Below, in pieces: positions 17,579 to 26,519 of a stretch of 64,000 bases of DNA. The notes beneath the pieces were generated by a model. The model was not told where the DNA came from. It made no database searches and saw only the letters and a program-made list of their open reading frames with translations. Every line of letters starts with the position of its first letter. Positions within the stretch are counted from its first letter, which is position 1. Both the position numbers and the translations under genes were made by a program. The stretch is taken from NCBI RefSeq assembly GCF_032999765.1, contig NZ_CP136051.1, forward strand, positions 6,342,501 through 6,406,500. Reading direction: 5' to 3'. The DNA is from Imperialibacter roseus (GTDB taxonomy: Bacteria > Bacteroidota > Bacteroidia > Cytophagales > Cyclobacteriaceae).

Positions 17579-18376
17579 ATGGAGTATAAGATAGCAACCA
17601 TGGCCGAAATGGCCGCAAAAGGAGAGTCTCCCGAAGTGTTGTTTTGGGTAGGCTGTGCCGGATCTTTTGATGACCGTTACAAGAGAGTGACAACCGCCTT
17701 TGTTAAAATCCTAAACCATGCCGGGATAAAATTTGCAGTTCTGGGCCAGGAGGAGGCATGCACAGGTGATCCGGCTAAGCGTGCGGGAAATGAGTTTTTG
17801 TTTCAAATGCAGGCCATGGCCAACATTCAGGTGCTCAATGGCTATGAAATAAAAAAGATAGTGACGGCCTGCCCTCACTGTTTCAATACGTTGAAGAATG
17901 AATACCCCAGCCTTGGTGGCGATTACGAGGTGATCCACCACTCTACTTACCTTCAGCAACTTATCAGTGAAGGCAGAGTGAAAGTAGCTGGCGGGGCCTT
18001 TAAGGGCAAAAAGATTACTTATCACGACAGCTGTTATCTTGGTCGGGCCAATCAGGTGTATGAAGCGCCTAGAGAGGTGATTTCCGCTCTTGATGCTGAC
18101 CTGGTAGAAATGAAGAGATGCAGGACCACCGGCCTTTGCTGCGGTGCCGGAGGAGCGCAAATGTTTAAGGACGCTGAAAAAGGGAACAAGGAAATTAATA
18201 TTGAACGAACGGAGGAGGCGCTGTCAACCGGTGCGGAGGTAATAGCCGCCGCTTGTCCGTTCTGCATGACTATGCTGTCGGATGGGGTGAAGAACAAGGA
18301 AAAGGAAAGCCAGGTGAGGGTGCTTGATCTGGCAGAGCTTATTCTGGCATCAAATGCTGACCTGTCAAATTCGTAG
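17579..18376 (+). CDS. Cysteine-rich (CCG) domain Fe-S protein, partner of the preceding subunit
   Basis: The 265-residue cytoplasmic protein belongs to the HdrB/GlpC/LldE cysteine-rich family. Two CCG-type regions are seen: ACPHCFNTLKNEYP with the later DSCYLGR, and CCGAGGAQMF followed by ACPFCMTML. Such domains bind 4Fe-4S clusters, sometimes of unusual non-cubane form. It is translationally close to the membrane subunit (3 nt gap), so the two form a complex encoded by split genes where some bacteria have a fusion. Confidence 0.87.
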   Translation: MEYKIATMAEMAAKGESPEVLFWVGCAGSFDDRYKRVTTAFVKILNHAGIKFAVLGQEEACTGDPAKRAGNEFLFQMQAMANIQVLNGYEIKKIVTACPHCFNTLKNEYPSLGGDYEVIHHSTYLQQLISEGRVKVAGGAFKGKKITYHDSCYLGRANQVYEAPREVISALDADLVEMKRCRTTGLCCGAGGAQMFKDAEKGNKEINIERTEEALSTGAEVIAAACPFCMTMLSDGVKNKEKESQVRVLDLAELILASNADLSNS

Positions 18377-18475
18377 GTGATTGGAACTTTAGTTTTATTG
18401 TAATTATTAGTAATAGCAACGGCTCGATTAGTTCATATAGCCCCGGGCTTTTATATTTACTAAAAATTATAAGGC

Positions 18476-18979
18476 ATGTTTATTCCTTTTGATCAAATGG
18501 AGGACACCAGCAGGCTGTGGGTGTACCAATGCAATAGATTCCTTACCGACGAAGAAGTGGAATGGCTTTCCGGTTCGCTTACTTCATTTCTTGATTCTTG
18601 GAAGGCCCATAACCAGCCGCTTACGAGTTCTTTCATCATAGAAAATAAAGTATTTGTCATCATCGCAGTCGACGAATCGTCTTCTGGCGCTTCAGGTTGC
18701 AGTATTGATACGTCAGTTCACGAACTCCAGGTGCTTCAGGAAAAACTTAAAGTAGACTTTTTTACAAGAGACACTGTGATTTTTAAAAACGGTCAATCTC
18801 TGGAAAGGGTTAAGCTGCAAGAAATAAAGCCAAAGGTAGCGGGAGGTGAGCTAGAGGCCGATTCTCGGGTATTCAACACACTGATAAGTACAAAGCAAGA
18901 CCTGAAAACGAATTGGGTGGTGCCGGCTGGAGACACCTGGTTGAAACGTTATTTTAAAACTGCGCATACCTTTCAATAG
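18476..18979 (+). CDS. Conserved Bacteroidota protein of unknown function (often labelled 'ABC transporter ATPase')
   Basis: The 167-residue soluble protein opens with MFIPFDQM, then SRLWVYQCNRFLTDEE, features I associate with a Bacteroidota-wide family that databases sometimes name ABC transporter ATPase. No Walker A, Walker B or ABC signature is present, so that name is not supported. The ATG at 18476 follows a 99-nt gap in which I see only a weak C/G-rich dyad. It is followed 55 nt later by the OmpA lipoprotein. Confidence 0.7.
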   Translation: MFIPFDQMEDTSRLWVYQCNRFLTDEEVEWLSGSLTSFLDSWKAHNQPLTSSFIIENKVFVIIAVDESSSGASGCSIDTSVHELQVLQEKLKVDFFTRDTVIFKNGQSLERVKLQEIKPKVAGGELEADSRVFNTLISTKQDLKTNWVVPAGDTWLKRYFKTAHTFQ

Positions 18980-19034
18980 GGACATTCGTTAAATTGAGTG
19001 TTTGAAGGTTGTACCTCGTTTAATAGTAGTTGTT

Positions 19035-21053
19035 ATGAGAAACACCTGTTTGGGACTAGTATTGGGATTGTTTTTTCTGGCTGGATGCAGTGTTTCCAAA
19101 AAAGCAGAAAAGTCATACGCCAATGCGGAATATGACGTTGCTATCAACCAGTATCAAACACTGGTGAAGAAAAACCCACGGGATCCGAATCTAAATTATC
19201 GGCTTGCAGAAGCTTACAAGAAGTCTAACAAAATTGGACAGGGGATGCCCTATTACCGGGCGGCTATTCAGAATGGCATCGATGACGAAATGGCCTGGTT
19301 TGAATATGCTCAGTCCTTGAAAGCTGTAGGGAAATATGAGGATGCTAAAGATGCGTTAAACGACTATTTGCTGAAAGCCTCAACGCCATCTATCAAGAAG
19401 CTTGCGGAAGATGACCTGGCCAGCCTTGAGAAGCTTGATCTTTTAAAAGACAGAGAGTCGTACTACAGGGTAAAAAACCTTGAAACGGTAAATACGCCAG
19501 CTGCGGAATATAGCCCAGTGTACAATAAGGGCGATTTGTATTTCACCTCCAACAGAGATGGCGGAAAAGTATACAAGGCCACTGGCACAGGTTTTACGGA
19601 TATTTACAGTGTGAAAACAAGAGGAGCGGTTGTTGACCTTACTTCGCTCAAAGCACTGGATCCAATTATTAACGACCCGGGAGTAAACGAAGGATCTGTT
19701 GCTTTTTCGCCTGATGGCTACACCATGATTTTTGCCAAAGGTAACACAGGGAAAAGCAGTGATGCCGAGCAAATCAATTTGTTTTTTACCCGCTACCGAA
19801 ACGGTCGCTGGTCTACCCCAAGGCCGGTCAACGTCAACGAGCCTTCGTCTTGGGACAGTAGTCCTGCAATGAGCCCCGATGGCACCACGCTATTTTGGGC
19901 ATCGGACAGGCCCGGCGGACTGGGTGGCAGCGACATCTATTCGGCCACGTTAAACAACCGGGGCAGATGGGTGGACATCAGAAACCTGGGGCCGGAAATC
20001 AACACAGCGGGTGACGAAGCATTTCCTTATATGGCGGAAGACGGGTCACTCTATTTTTCCTCCAACGGACATCCTGGGCTTGGTAGCATGGATATTTTTG
20101 TGGCGAAGAGGCAGGGAGGAGCTATGAGGGTTGACAACCTTGGGGCACCAGTCAACTCGGAAGGAGACGATTTTGGTTTATTCCTTTTTAACCCTACCAG
20201 AGGCTTCTTTTCTTCAAATCGACCTGGCGGAAAGGGCGATGACGACATCTATACCTTTGTCAATGATGACCCTAATCTGAAAATTATCAATTTCCATTTG
20301 GCAGGCACAACAGTCACACCAGGGGTTACAGGAACAGATGAGATTCTAGGCAATACCAAAGTGAGGCTTCTGGATGAAAAGGATGATAAGCTGATTAGCG
20401 AAACCTTCACCGGTGACGATGGCTCCTTCAATTTTCAGGTTTTTGGGGAAGAAAACTATTATCTGGTAGCCGAAAAGCCAGACTACTTCACCACAAGGAT
20501 CGACTTTAGCACTGTAGGCAAAACGCCTGACAGAAGCACACTTACTGAGCTGATTACTAACGTAACTTTTGAAACAAAAATCCGGCTCGAGAAAATTATT
20601 ATGCAGAAGCCGATTGTGTTGGAAAATATCTACTACGATCTGGACAAGGACGACATCAGGGCCGATGCTGCCTTGGAACTTGACAAGCTGGCGCAACTCA
20701 TGAGAGATAACCCGGAGATTGAAATTGAGCTTGCTTCTCATACAGATGATCGGGCTCCTGATGATTACAACCTTGACCTTTCTGATAGAAGGGCAAGATC
20801 AGCGGTTAGATACCTTGTTTCGCAGGGGATAAACGCCTCCCGCATGGTGGCCCGAGGTTATGGAGAAACTCAGTTGATCATCAAAGAAGCACAAACTGAG
20901 GAGGAGCATCAGGTCAACCGCCGCACCGAATTTAAAGTGACAAAATACGACAAGTCAAAGTTCATCATAGAAGACGAAGACCAGCCGGGATCGCTGCAGG
21001 ATGATGAGTTTGACAAGTATTTTAAACGGGGAAATGGAGGAGAACAAGAATAA
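19035..21053 (+). CDS. PorE-like outer-membrane lipoprotein: TPR, PD40 propeller, CRD and OmpA domains
   Basis: The 672-residue protein from ATG 19035 starts with a lipoprotein signal ending in the lipobox LAGC; a TTG 11 codons upstream is less likely. Order: TPR-like helices (about 15-120), a beta-propeller of PD40 repeats (FSPDGYTM, MSPDGTTLFWASDRPGG, SSNRPGGKGDDDIY; about 150-420), a carboxypeptidase-regulatory-like beta domain (about 430-510), and an OmpA peptidoglycan-binding domain (about 545-660). This order and length match PorE of the type IX secretion system, but similar lipoproteins have other roles in Cytophagales. Confidence 0.88.
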   Translation: MRNTCLGLVLGLFFLAGCSVSKKAEKSYANAEYDVAINQYQTLVKKNPRDPNLNYRLAEAYKKSNKIGQGMPYYRAAIQNGIDDEMAWFEYAQSLKAVGKYEDAKDALNDYLLKASTPSIKKLAEDDLASLEKLDLLKDRESYYRVKNLETVNTPAAEYSPVYNKGDLYFTSNRDGGKVYKATGTGFTDIYSVKTRGAVVDLTSLKALDPIINDPGVNEGSVAFSPDGYTMIFAKGNTGKSSDAEQINLFFTRYRNGRWSTPRPVNVNEPSSWDSSPAMSPDGTTLFWASDRPGGLGGSDIYSATLNNRGRWVDIRNLGPEINTAGDEAFPYMAEDGSLYFSSNGHPGLGSMDIFVAKRQGGAMRVDNLGAPVNSEGDDFGLFLFNPTRGFFSSNRPGGKGDDDIYTFVNDDPNLKIINFHLAGTTVTPGVTGTDEILGNTKVRLLDEKDDKLISETFTGDDGSFNFQVFGEENYYLVAEKPDYFTTRIDFSTVGKTPDRSTLTELITNVTFETKIRLEKIIMQKPIVLENIYYDLDKDDIRADAALELDKLAQLMRDNPEIEIELASHTDDRAPDDYNLDLSDRRARSAVRYLVSQGINASRMVARGYGETQLIIKEAQTEEEHQVNRRTEFKVTKYDKSKFIIEDEDQPGSLQDDEFDKYFKRGNGGEQE

Positions 21054-21601
21054 TGGCGTTCGACACTGTAAAGGTATTTTTGCTCCCCACGGAGCCTGTC
21101 TATTCTCATATCCAAAAACTCAAGTTCCAGCTCAGGGAGAAAATAGGCAACTATTTTTATTGGGATTATGAACCACACATTTCCCTCATTTATCTAAAAG
21201 TTGAACCGGGTCACCTTGAGCCGCTTGTGCAGGCCGTCGAAAAGGTATTGACAGGGGCTCTTCCGTTCGATATTTCGCTGAATAAAATTACAGCGCCCGG
21301 CAGGGGATTTATTTTTGTGGATGTGGAGAAGTCACTTCCTCTAAGGGTATTAACCAATAGTCTTCACCAGGCCTTCAAAGATTATTTGTTGGGAGAGAAA
21401 CCTCAGCACGAAGATTTTGAAAAATACCTGAGGCACCACATTACCATTGGTAACTACATCAAGGGCGACAACTACGACAAGGCGATTAAGTTCCTTGCCA
21501 GTGCGTCTGTTCCCGATGCTTTTGAATGCCGGAGAATTGTTGTCTACAAAGAAGACCCGGAAACAAGGAAAAACATCCTTTTGAAGGAGTTCGCTATTTG
21601 A
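21053..21601 (+). CDS. 2H phosphoesterase-like protein (LigT/2'-5' RNA ligase superfamily)
   Basis: The 182-residue protein has two spaced H-x-[ST]-x motifs, HISL (about 43) and HITI (about 125), the signature of 2H phosphoesterases that act on 2',3'-cyclic nucleotides or RNA ends. Its ATG overlaps the stop of the OmpA lipoprotein gene (TAATG), so the two are co-translated. The substrate is unknown, and the link to the lipoprotein is only positional. Confidence 0.75.
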   Translation: MAFDTVKVFLLPTEPVYSHIQKLKFQLREKIGNYFYWDYEPHISLIYLKVEPGHLEPLVQAVEKVLTGALPFDISLNKITAPGRGFIFVDVEKSLPLRVLTNSLHQAFKDYLLGEKPQHEDFEKYLRHHITIGNYIKGDNYDKAIKFLASASVPDAFECRRIVVYKEDPETRKNILLKEFAI

Positions 21602-21672
21602 TCTGGGCTGCTGTGTCTTCATAAGTTTTCAATTAATTAGTTAAAGAGGACAAACAATTCTTGTGGGTCGCT

Positions 21673-21680
21673 TATTTTTG
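21673..21680 (+). promoter_or_regulatory. -7 element of purM; near-leaderless transcript expected
   Basis: TATTTTTG matches TAnnTTTG and ends four bases before the purM ATG, the same geometry as at cysS. No convincing TTTG box is seen 19-21 nt upstream, so confidence is moderate. Confidence 0.5.
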
Positions 21681-21684
21681 CCAC

Positions 21685-22857
21685 ATGAACGAGCGCTACC
21701 TGCAACGAGGTGTGTCGGCCGATAAGGAAGACGTGCACCAGGCAATTTCTAAACTTGACAAGGGCCTTTTCTCCAAAGCATTTTGCAAGATTGTGCCTGA
21801 CATGCTGGGCAACGACGGCGAGTGGTGCAATATCATGCACGCTGATGGTGCAGGCACCAAGTCATCGCTCGCCTACCTGTATTGGAAAGAAACAGGCGAC
21901 TTGAGTGTTTGGAAGGGTATTGCCCAGGACGCAGTCATTATGAATACCGACGACCTGCTCTGCGTAGGCGCCACCGACAATATTCTACTTTCCTCTACCA
22001 TTGGACGTAATAAGCACAAAGTACCCGGAGAAGTTATCTCTGCGATTATCAACGGCACTGAGGAAGTGCTGCAACTGCTGCGGGATCACGGTGTGAACAT
22101 AGCACTGACCGGTGGTGAAACTGCCGACGTTGGCGACTTGGTTCGAACCATCATAGTAGACAGCACGGTGATTGCCAGAATGAAGCGCTCGGACGTGATT
22201 ACTACTGATGGCATAAAGCCGGGGAATGTGATTGTTGGACTGGCGTCGTACGGTCAGGCTACCTATGAAACTGAGTACAATGGAGGCATGGGCAGCAACG
22301 GACTCACCTCTGCACGTCACGATGTTTTTGAAAAGGCCTATGCGGACAAGTATCCTGAAAGTTATGATGCTGCGGTAGCACGAGGCCTGGTGTACTCAGG
22401 GAAATACAAGCTGACTGACAGGGTAGCGGGCGTGCCGTTGGATATGGGGAAGTTGGTACTTTCGCCCACAAGGACATACGCACCTGTGATGATGGAGGTT
22501 TTTAAACACCACCGGGCAGCGATTGATGGAATTGTCCATTGCAGTGGGGGAGCACAAACCAAAGTACTCCACTTTATCACTGAGAATCATGTGGTAAAAA
22601 ACAACATGTTTGATGTTCCGCCTTTATTCAGGATCATTCAGGAAGAAAGTGGTACGGATTGGAAGGAGATGTACAAAGTGTTCAATATGGGGCATCGGAT
22701 GGAAATATATACCGACGCTGAATCAGCGGAGAACATGATTCAAATTGCCGACAGTTTCGGAGTTGATGCGCAAATCATAGGTGAGGTGAAGGCCTCGGCT
22801 AGCCCGCTTGTCACGATTTCCAGTGCGCACGGCACTTTTGAGTACAGCAAAGCTTAG
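21685..22857 (+). CDS. purM: Phosphoribosylformylglycinamidine cyclo-ligase (AIR synthase)
   Basis: Closes the imidazole ring in purine synthesis (FGAM + ATP to AIR). The 390-residue protein from ATG 21685 is the long Bacteroidota version; the frame can be extended to a TTG at 21661 across the promoter, which is unlikely. Visible family marks: MHADGAGTKSSLAY, DAVIMNTDDLLCVGA, LTGGETADVGD and GLASYGQATYE. It converges on the acyltransferase gene, whose stop overlaps its own by a few bases. Confidence 0.93.
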   Translation: MNERYLQRGVSADKEDVHQAISKLDKGLFSKAFCKIVPDMLGNDGEWCNIMHADGAGTKSSLAYLYWKETGDLSVWKGIAQDAVIMNTDDLLCVGATDNILLSSTIGRNKHKVPGEVISAIINGTEEVLQLLRDHGVNIALTGGETADVGDLVRTIIVDSTVIARMKRSDVITTDGIKPGNVIVGLASYGQATYETEYNGGMGSNGLTSARHDVFEKAYADKYPESYDAAVARGLVYSGKYKLTDRVAGVPLDMGKLVLSPTRTYAPVMMEVFKHHRAAIDGIVHCSGGAQTKVLHFITENHVVKNNMFDVPPLFRIIQEESGTDWKEMYKVFNMGHRMEIYTDAESAENMIQIADSFGVDAQIIGEVKASASPLVTISSAHGTFEYSKA

Positions 22858-23864
22858 CTTTTTATCTTCAGGGATATAATCATAAAAACAATTAATCCCG
22901 CTCCCAGCCACCAATTGCCGGAAAGGATAACGACGGCGGTGAATACAATCAGGTAATATATCGGGAAGAAGACCATACCCATTCCGAACTTTACGGCACC
23001 AAGAAACTTGTTGTCTTTGATTTTACTTTTCAAAAAACTAGCAAGGAGTGTAAGCACGGGCCAGTGTAAAGCACGTGCAAGGGTGTTGATTTTTCTTTTC
23101 TTTGGCTTTGGCGCAGGTCTTGAGTCGACGTCTATGTTTCTGAAAAATTCAGGTGAAGTTAAGTCCACCCCTGAAAGGCCCGCCTCTTCGAACCAAAAAT
23201 GTTCATTGGCCCGGCTGCCAATCTGGATGATCTCCTGCTCCATACCCTCACTCACCGCTTTGGTAAGTGACAGGAGTCCTTTTTGTTCGCTCTCTTGATA
23301 GTCTTTCTTAAAATCGAGCACTTTTATTGGTTTACCGAACCGCATCTGAAACGCCGTATTGAAATTCCAGTAGTGCTCGTAATTCAACCCCACTGGTACA
23401 ATATAAATTTCCTTTTCAAAGTTGGACTCTTCGGCGGTTTGAAAGGCGATGCGAGCCATTCCTTTTTTAAGTGACCTAAGGTTGTGTGCGCAGATCTGGT
23501 CGCCTTCCGGAAACAGTAGCAGACATCCATTACTCCTCAGGAGCTGGCTACAGTTCTTAAACACTTCTTCATTTTTTCCTAGTGTGTCCTTGCCATCACG
23601 CTGCCTGTAGACAGGCCACATATGAAAGCCAAAAAGAATTTTTTGTATCAGTCCTTTTTTGAAAACGTCAGAGCGGGTGAGGAAATGAAGTGACCGGGGC
23701 TGAAAACAGGCCGGCAGAATAGCATCTAAAAAGGAATTCTGATGATTAGGGGCAAGTATAACAGGAGCATTCCTTGGTAAATTTTCGAGGCCGGAAACCT
23801 TGAAATGGCCGTAAAAAAACCATAGAGCGACCCTAACAATTGGCCGAAAAATGAAATAAAGCAT
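22854..23864 (-). CDS. 1-acyl-glycerol-3-phosphate acyltransferase-like membrane protein
   Basis: PlsC-family acyltransferases add acyl chains to lysophospholipid-type acceptors at the inner membrane. The 336-residue protein has the catalytic NHQNSFLD (H-x4-D, about 41-48) and the acceptor-binding FPEGDQ (about 118-123). Unlike short PlsC, it ends in hydrophobic segments (VLTLLASFL, YYLIVFTAVVILSG, and the C-terminal tail) that anchor it. The transporter gene upstream on the same strand is 15 nt away. The true acceptor lipid is unknown. Confidence 0.85.
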   Translation of the reverse strand: MLYFIFRPIVRVALWFFYGHFKVSGLENLPRNAPVILAPNHQNSFLDAILPACFQPRSLHFLTRSDVFKKGLIQKILFGFHMWPVYRQRDGKDTLGKNEEVFKNCSQLLRSNGCLLLFPEGDQICAHNLRSLKKGMARIAFQTAEESNFEKEIYIVPVGLNYEHYWNFNTAFQMRFGKPIKVLDFKKDYQESEQKGLLSLTKAVSEGMEQEIIQIGSRANEHFWFEEAGLSGVDLTSPEFFRNIDVDSRPAPKPKKRKINTLARALHWPVLTLLASFLKSKIKDNKFLGAVKFGMGMVFFPIYYLIVFTAVVILSGNWWLGAGLIVFMIISLKIKS

Positions 23865-23879
23865 GAATATCGTTAAAGT

Positions 23880-24773
23880 TTAATTGGAACGGGACCACAG
23901 GTAACTGACTGTCATCCCGGATACCATGTGCCAGATGCCCCACCAGGCGGCAATCAGCGCCATGCCTCCCAAGCCATCAAAAAAAGTAAATATGAGCAAA
24001 AGTCCCAAGCCTGAATTTTGGATTCCTGTTTCAATAGCAATCGTCCGACGATCTGTGGAAGTCAAACCGGATAATCTGGCCAGGGCATAGCCTCCGCCCA
24101 GAGCAAGCGCATTATGGATCAATACCAGGATGACAACCAGATAAATGTGTTTATAAAATATTTCGTAGTTAGCGGTAAGTGCTCCAACAACGAATAGTGC
24201 AAAGATGCCCAGTGAAATCTTACGAAATACATTGCCATATTTCAGGCACCATTCTGGGGCTTTGTACTTTGCAGTCATGCCGACGATAAGTGGCACGCCT
24301 AGTATGATGAATACAGCGGTAAACACATCTAATACTGAAAGATCCACTTTTGTCAGCAATCTGGCGGTTGGCTCATATTGACTGGCCCAGAAGGACAGGT
24401 TGATTGGGGTGAAAAGAATAGCCCCTACAGTCGAAAAGGCTGTAAGGGTGACGGACAGCGCCACATTGCCTTTGGCCATAAAAGAGAAAAAATTGGAGAC
24501 ATTGCCACCAGGACAAGCGGCTACCATAATCATGCCGAGGGCAATACTTGGAGCAGGCTCCCAGGCACGTATGAGCAGGAAAGTCAGAAATGGGAGAAGA
24601 AGGAATTGAGAGACTATCCCGATCAAAGCTGCCTTCGGGTATTGAGCAATCTTTTTAAAATCGGTAACTGTGAGTTCGATAGCAACGCTGAACATAATAA
24701 AAGCCAGCAGAAAGTTAAGGCCCCAGGCTGTTCCCTGGTTAAAGTTGAGGTGCACACTGTCTATCGCTTCCAT
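23880..24773 (-). CDS. Bile acid:sodium symporter (BASS) family transporter
   Basis: Inner-membrane secondary transporter of the BASS/SBF family, which moves organic anions with sodium. The protein is 297 aa from ATG 24773 (a TTG ten codons upstream is less likely) and consists of about nine or ten hydrophobic helices. AACPGGNVSNFFSFMAKGN (about 94-112) and the later AIETGIQNSGLGLLL are the family's conserved crossing helices. The substrate is not evident; bile acids are unlikely in a free-living bacterium. It is grouped with the acyltransferase gene. Confidence 0.87.
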   Translation of the reverse strand: MEAIDSVHLNFNQGTAWGLNFLLAFIMFSVAIELTVTDFKKIAQYPKAALIGIVSQFLLLPFLTFLLIRAWEPAPSIALGMIMVAACPGGNVSNFFSFMAKGNVALSVTLTAFSTVGAILFTPINLSFWASQYEPTARLLTKVDLSVLDVFTAVFIILGVPLIVGMTAKYKAPEWCLKYGNVFRKISLGIFALFVVGALTANYEIFYKHIYLVVILVLIHNALALGGGYALARLSGLTSTDRRTIAIETGIQNSGLGLLLIFTFFDGLGGMALIAAWWGIWHMVSGMTVSYLWSRSN

Positions 24774-24859
24774 GTTGTATTTAAGGAAGGCGAAAGATAG
24801 CAAGAAAAATGGTCGTTCGGCGGATATCTAAATCTCCTTCTGTGGCCGTCCTTTTTTGA

Positions 24860-25687
24860 CTAGTTTACTCGCATAATAAAGGCCAGTACGAGATAAGGAG
24901 GTCTGTTGTCGTATTGTTGACCGCCCCCGGTGGCACCAGCAGATGCTCCTACACCGATTGAGGAGACAGAAAATGTGCCGGTAAATGAGGCTGAGCTTGT
25001 GGTGACCGAACTTGTGTTGCTTGGAGAGCCCCCAGGCCCCACCATGCTTTTATTTGTGTTCGGGATAATGGATCGGTATTCTGTGACAGAATAGGCATGA
25101 TCATGAGTCAAGGTAGCCGCATGGGCATGACCCGGGTCGTTTACCCCATGCAAATGGCTAGGCAGCATGGCCTCGGTAATCGTTATATGGTCAAAGCCGC
25201 CACCCGGGCCCTTGGAGGGATAGTCTGAACCACCTGGGTTCAGCCCCACAATAAACCTACCTCTTAAATCGGGAGTGCCATTTTCACCATCGCAGAGATA
25301 CCAGCCAGCGGGAAGGGCGCTTGGGTCACCGCTCCACATCACGATGCTTTTGACCGGGAGAAAACCCAATGAATTCCAAACACCATTGGTGCTATTGTAT
25401 ACATTCACGTTATTTCCGTTAGAGTCGTAGTACATCATTCCTGCTTCGGCCGCTAACGGGTGGCTTCTATGGTTGGTGCCGTCGTTGGTTCCGGCAGCGT
25501 AGTTGGGCAATAGTACACCTTTGTTTTTTTCCTGGACATCAATGACAACGACGGCCTTTTCGTAAGGCGGGGTTGGCCCAGTGCCTATAAAAAGAAAGTC
25601 TGTTGATTCCTGTGCCTTTGAGGAGAAACTTATAAAAATGAAGGCAACGGCACGTAGCCATCGATGAGGTTGAATTCTCTTTTTCAT
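24860..25687 (-). CDS. Secreted tail-collar domain protein, third of three
   Basis: The 275-residue protein has an N-terminal signal peptide (about 1-26), a Bacteroidota-type stalk region (KGVLLPNYAAG, GMMYYDSNG) and a phage tail-collar domain (WSGDPSALPAGWYLCDGENG, about 122-141; LRGRFIVGL). A His-rich part with HLHGVNDPGHAHAATLTHDH follows, as in T4 gp12-like collars, where His residues hold metal. The C-terminus DNRPPYLVLAFIMR is shared by all three paralogues. Its ATG overlaps the stop of the preceding gene (ATGA). An adhesive or surface-fibre role is inferred; no phage genes surround it. Confidence 0.8.
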   Translation of the reverse strand: MKKRIQPHRWLRAVAFIFISFSSKAQESTDFLFIGTGPTPPYEKAVVVIDVQEKNKGVLLPNYAAGTNDGTNHRSHPLAAEAGMMYYDSNGNNVNVYNSTNGVWNSLGFLPVKSIVMWSGDPSALPAGWYLCDGENGTPDLRGRFIVGLNPGGSDYPSKGPGGGFDHITITEAMLPSHLHGVNDPGHAHAATLTHDHAYSVTEYRSIIPNTNKSMVGPGGSPSNTSSVTTSSASFTGTFSVSSIGVGASAGATGGGQQYDNRPPYLVLAFIMRVN

Positions 25688-26517
25688 AGCTTCATTATAA
25701 AGGCCAATACATAATACGGGGGTCTGTTGTCGATGGCTTGACTTGAGCCGGTTTCCCCTACGGAAATCCCTGTGGTCGAACCGCTAACGCCAATGGCCGT
25801 TCCTACCTTCGAAGTTGATTTGGGGTTAGCTACCGGGAGATAGTGAAACCCGGCAACAGGTGCAGTGCTTGCGCCTGCGATAGCGCCGGTGCTCTTTTCG
25901 GCGTCGCTGACAGAGAAATCGTGATCGTGAGCACCTGGAGTAAAACCTATGCTGTGTTTGTGATCAGATGAGATGGCGTGTGAATGTGAAGGCATTTCGG
26001 CCTCCGTAAGTGTGTGAAATGCCCCACCTGCGGTGACGGAGTTCAGCGTGGCATAGTCTCCGCCGCCAGAATAGCCTGCTATAAATTGGCTTCTTAGGTT
26101 GGGTGTTGGGATGCCATTTGAGTCCAACTGGCCTTTGAGATCATACTTGTTTCCATCGCAGAGGACCCAACCATCTGGCAAGCTTGAGACATCTCCTCCC
26201 CACATGATTACGGTGCCGGAAGGTACCGGAGCAATGTCAGTCCAGGTTCCTGCATTCGAGTATGCAAGAAACCCAGAGGACTTGTTATATACCAGCAGGC
26301 CATCAGTGGGCGTAGGGATTGGTTTGGGGTCACTGCTTAAGTCAATCCTTGGAATGAGTACTCCTTTATTAATACTGGATACTCTTTCCCCGACTTGAAA
26401 GGCCGCCGACGGCTCTGGGTTGGTAGTCCCTATGGCTGCGCCTTGTCGGCCAAAGGCGTATTGCGTAAATGGCACTGTAATTGCAAAAAGTAAAACAATC
26501 TTAGCTGGAAACTTCAT
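25684..26517 (-). CDS. Secreted tail-collar domain protein, second of three
   Basis: The 277-residue paralogue of its neighbours has a signal peptide (about 1-24, ending near FGRQG), the stalk motif KGVLIPRIDLS and DGLLVYNKSSG, a collar domain (WGGDVSSLPDGWVLCDGNK, about 106-124; LRSQFIAGY), the His-rich HSHAISSDHKHSIGF and the shared end IDNRPPYYVLAFIMKL. It overlaps the next gene by 4 nt and follows the first gene by 2 nt. The three diverge a good deal between the fixed motifs, so the duplication is not recent. Confidence 0.8.
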   Translation of the reverse strand: MKFPAKIVLLFAITVPFTQYAFGRQGAAIGTTNPEPSAAFQVGERVSSINKGVLIPRIDLSSDPKPIPTPTDGLLVYNKSSGFLAYSNAGTWTDIAPVPSGTVIMWGGDVSSLPDGWVLCDGNKYDLKGQLDSNGIPTPNLRSQFIAGYSGGGDYATLNSVTAGGAFHTLTEAEMPSHSHAISSDHKHSIGFTPGAHDHDFSVSDAEKSTGAIAGASTAPVAGFHYLPVANPKSTSKVGTAIGVSGSTTGISVGETGSSQAIDNRPPYYVLAFIMKL

Positions 26518-26519
26518 AA

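Noticed and set aside
18476-18979. ABC transporter ATPase
   Set aside because: The database-style name for this family is unsupported: no Walker A, Walker B or signature motif in the 167 residues.
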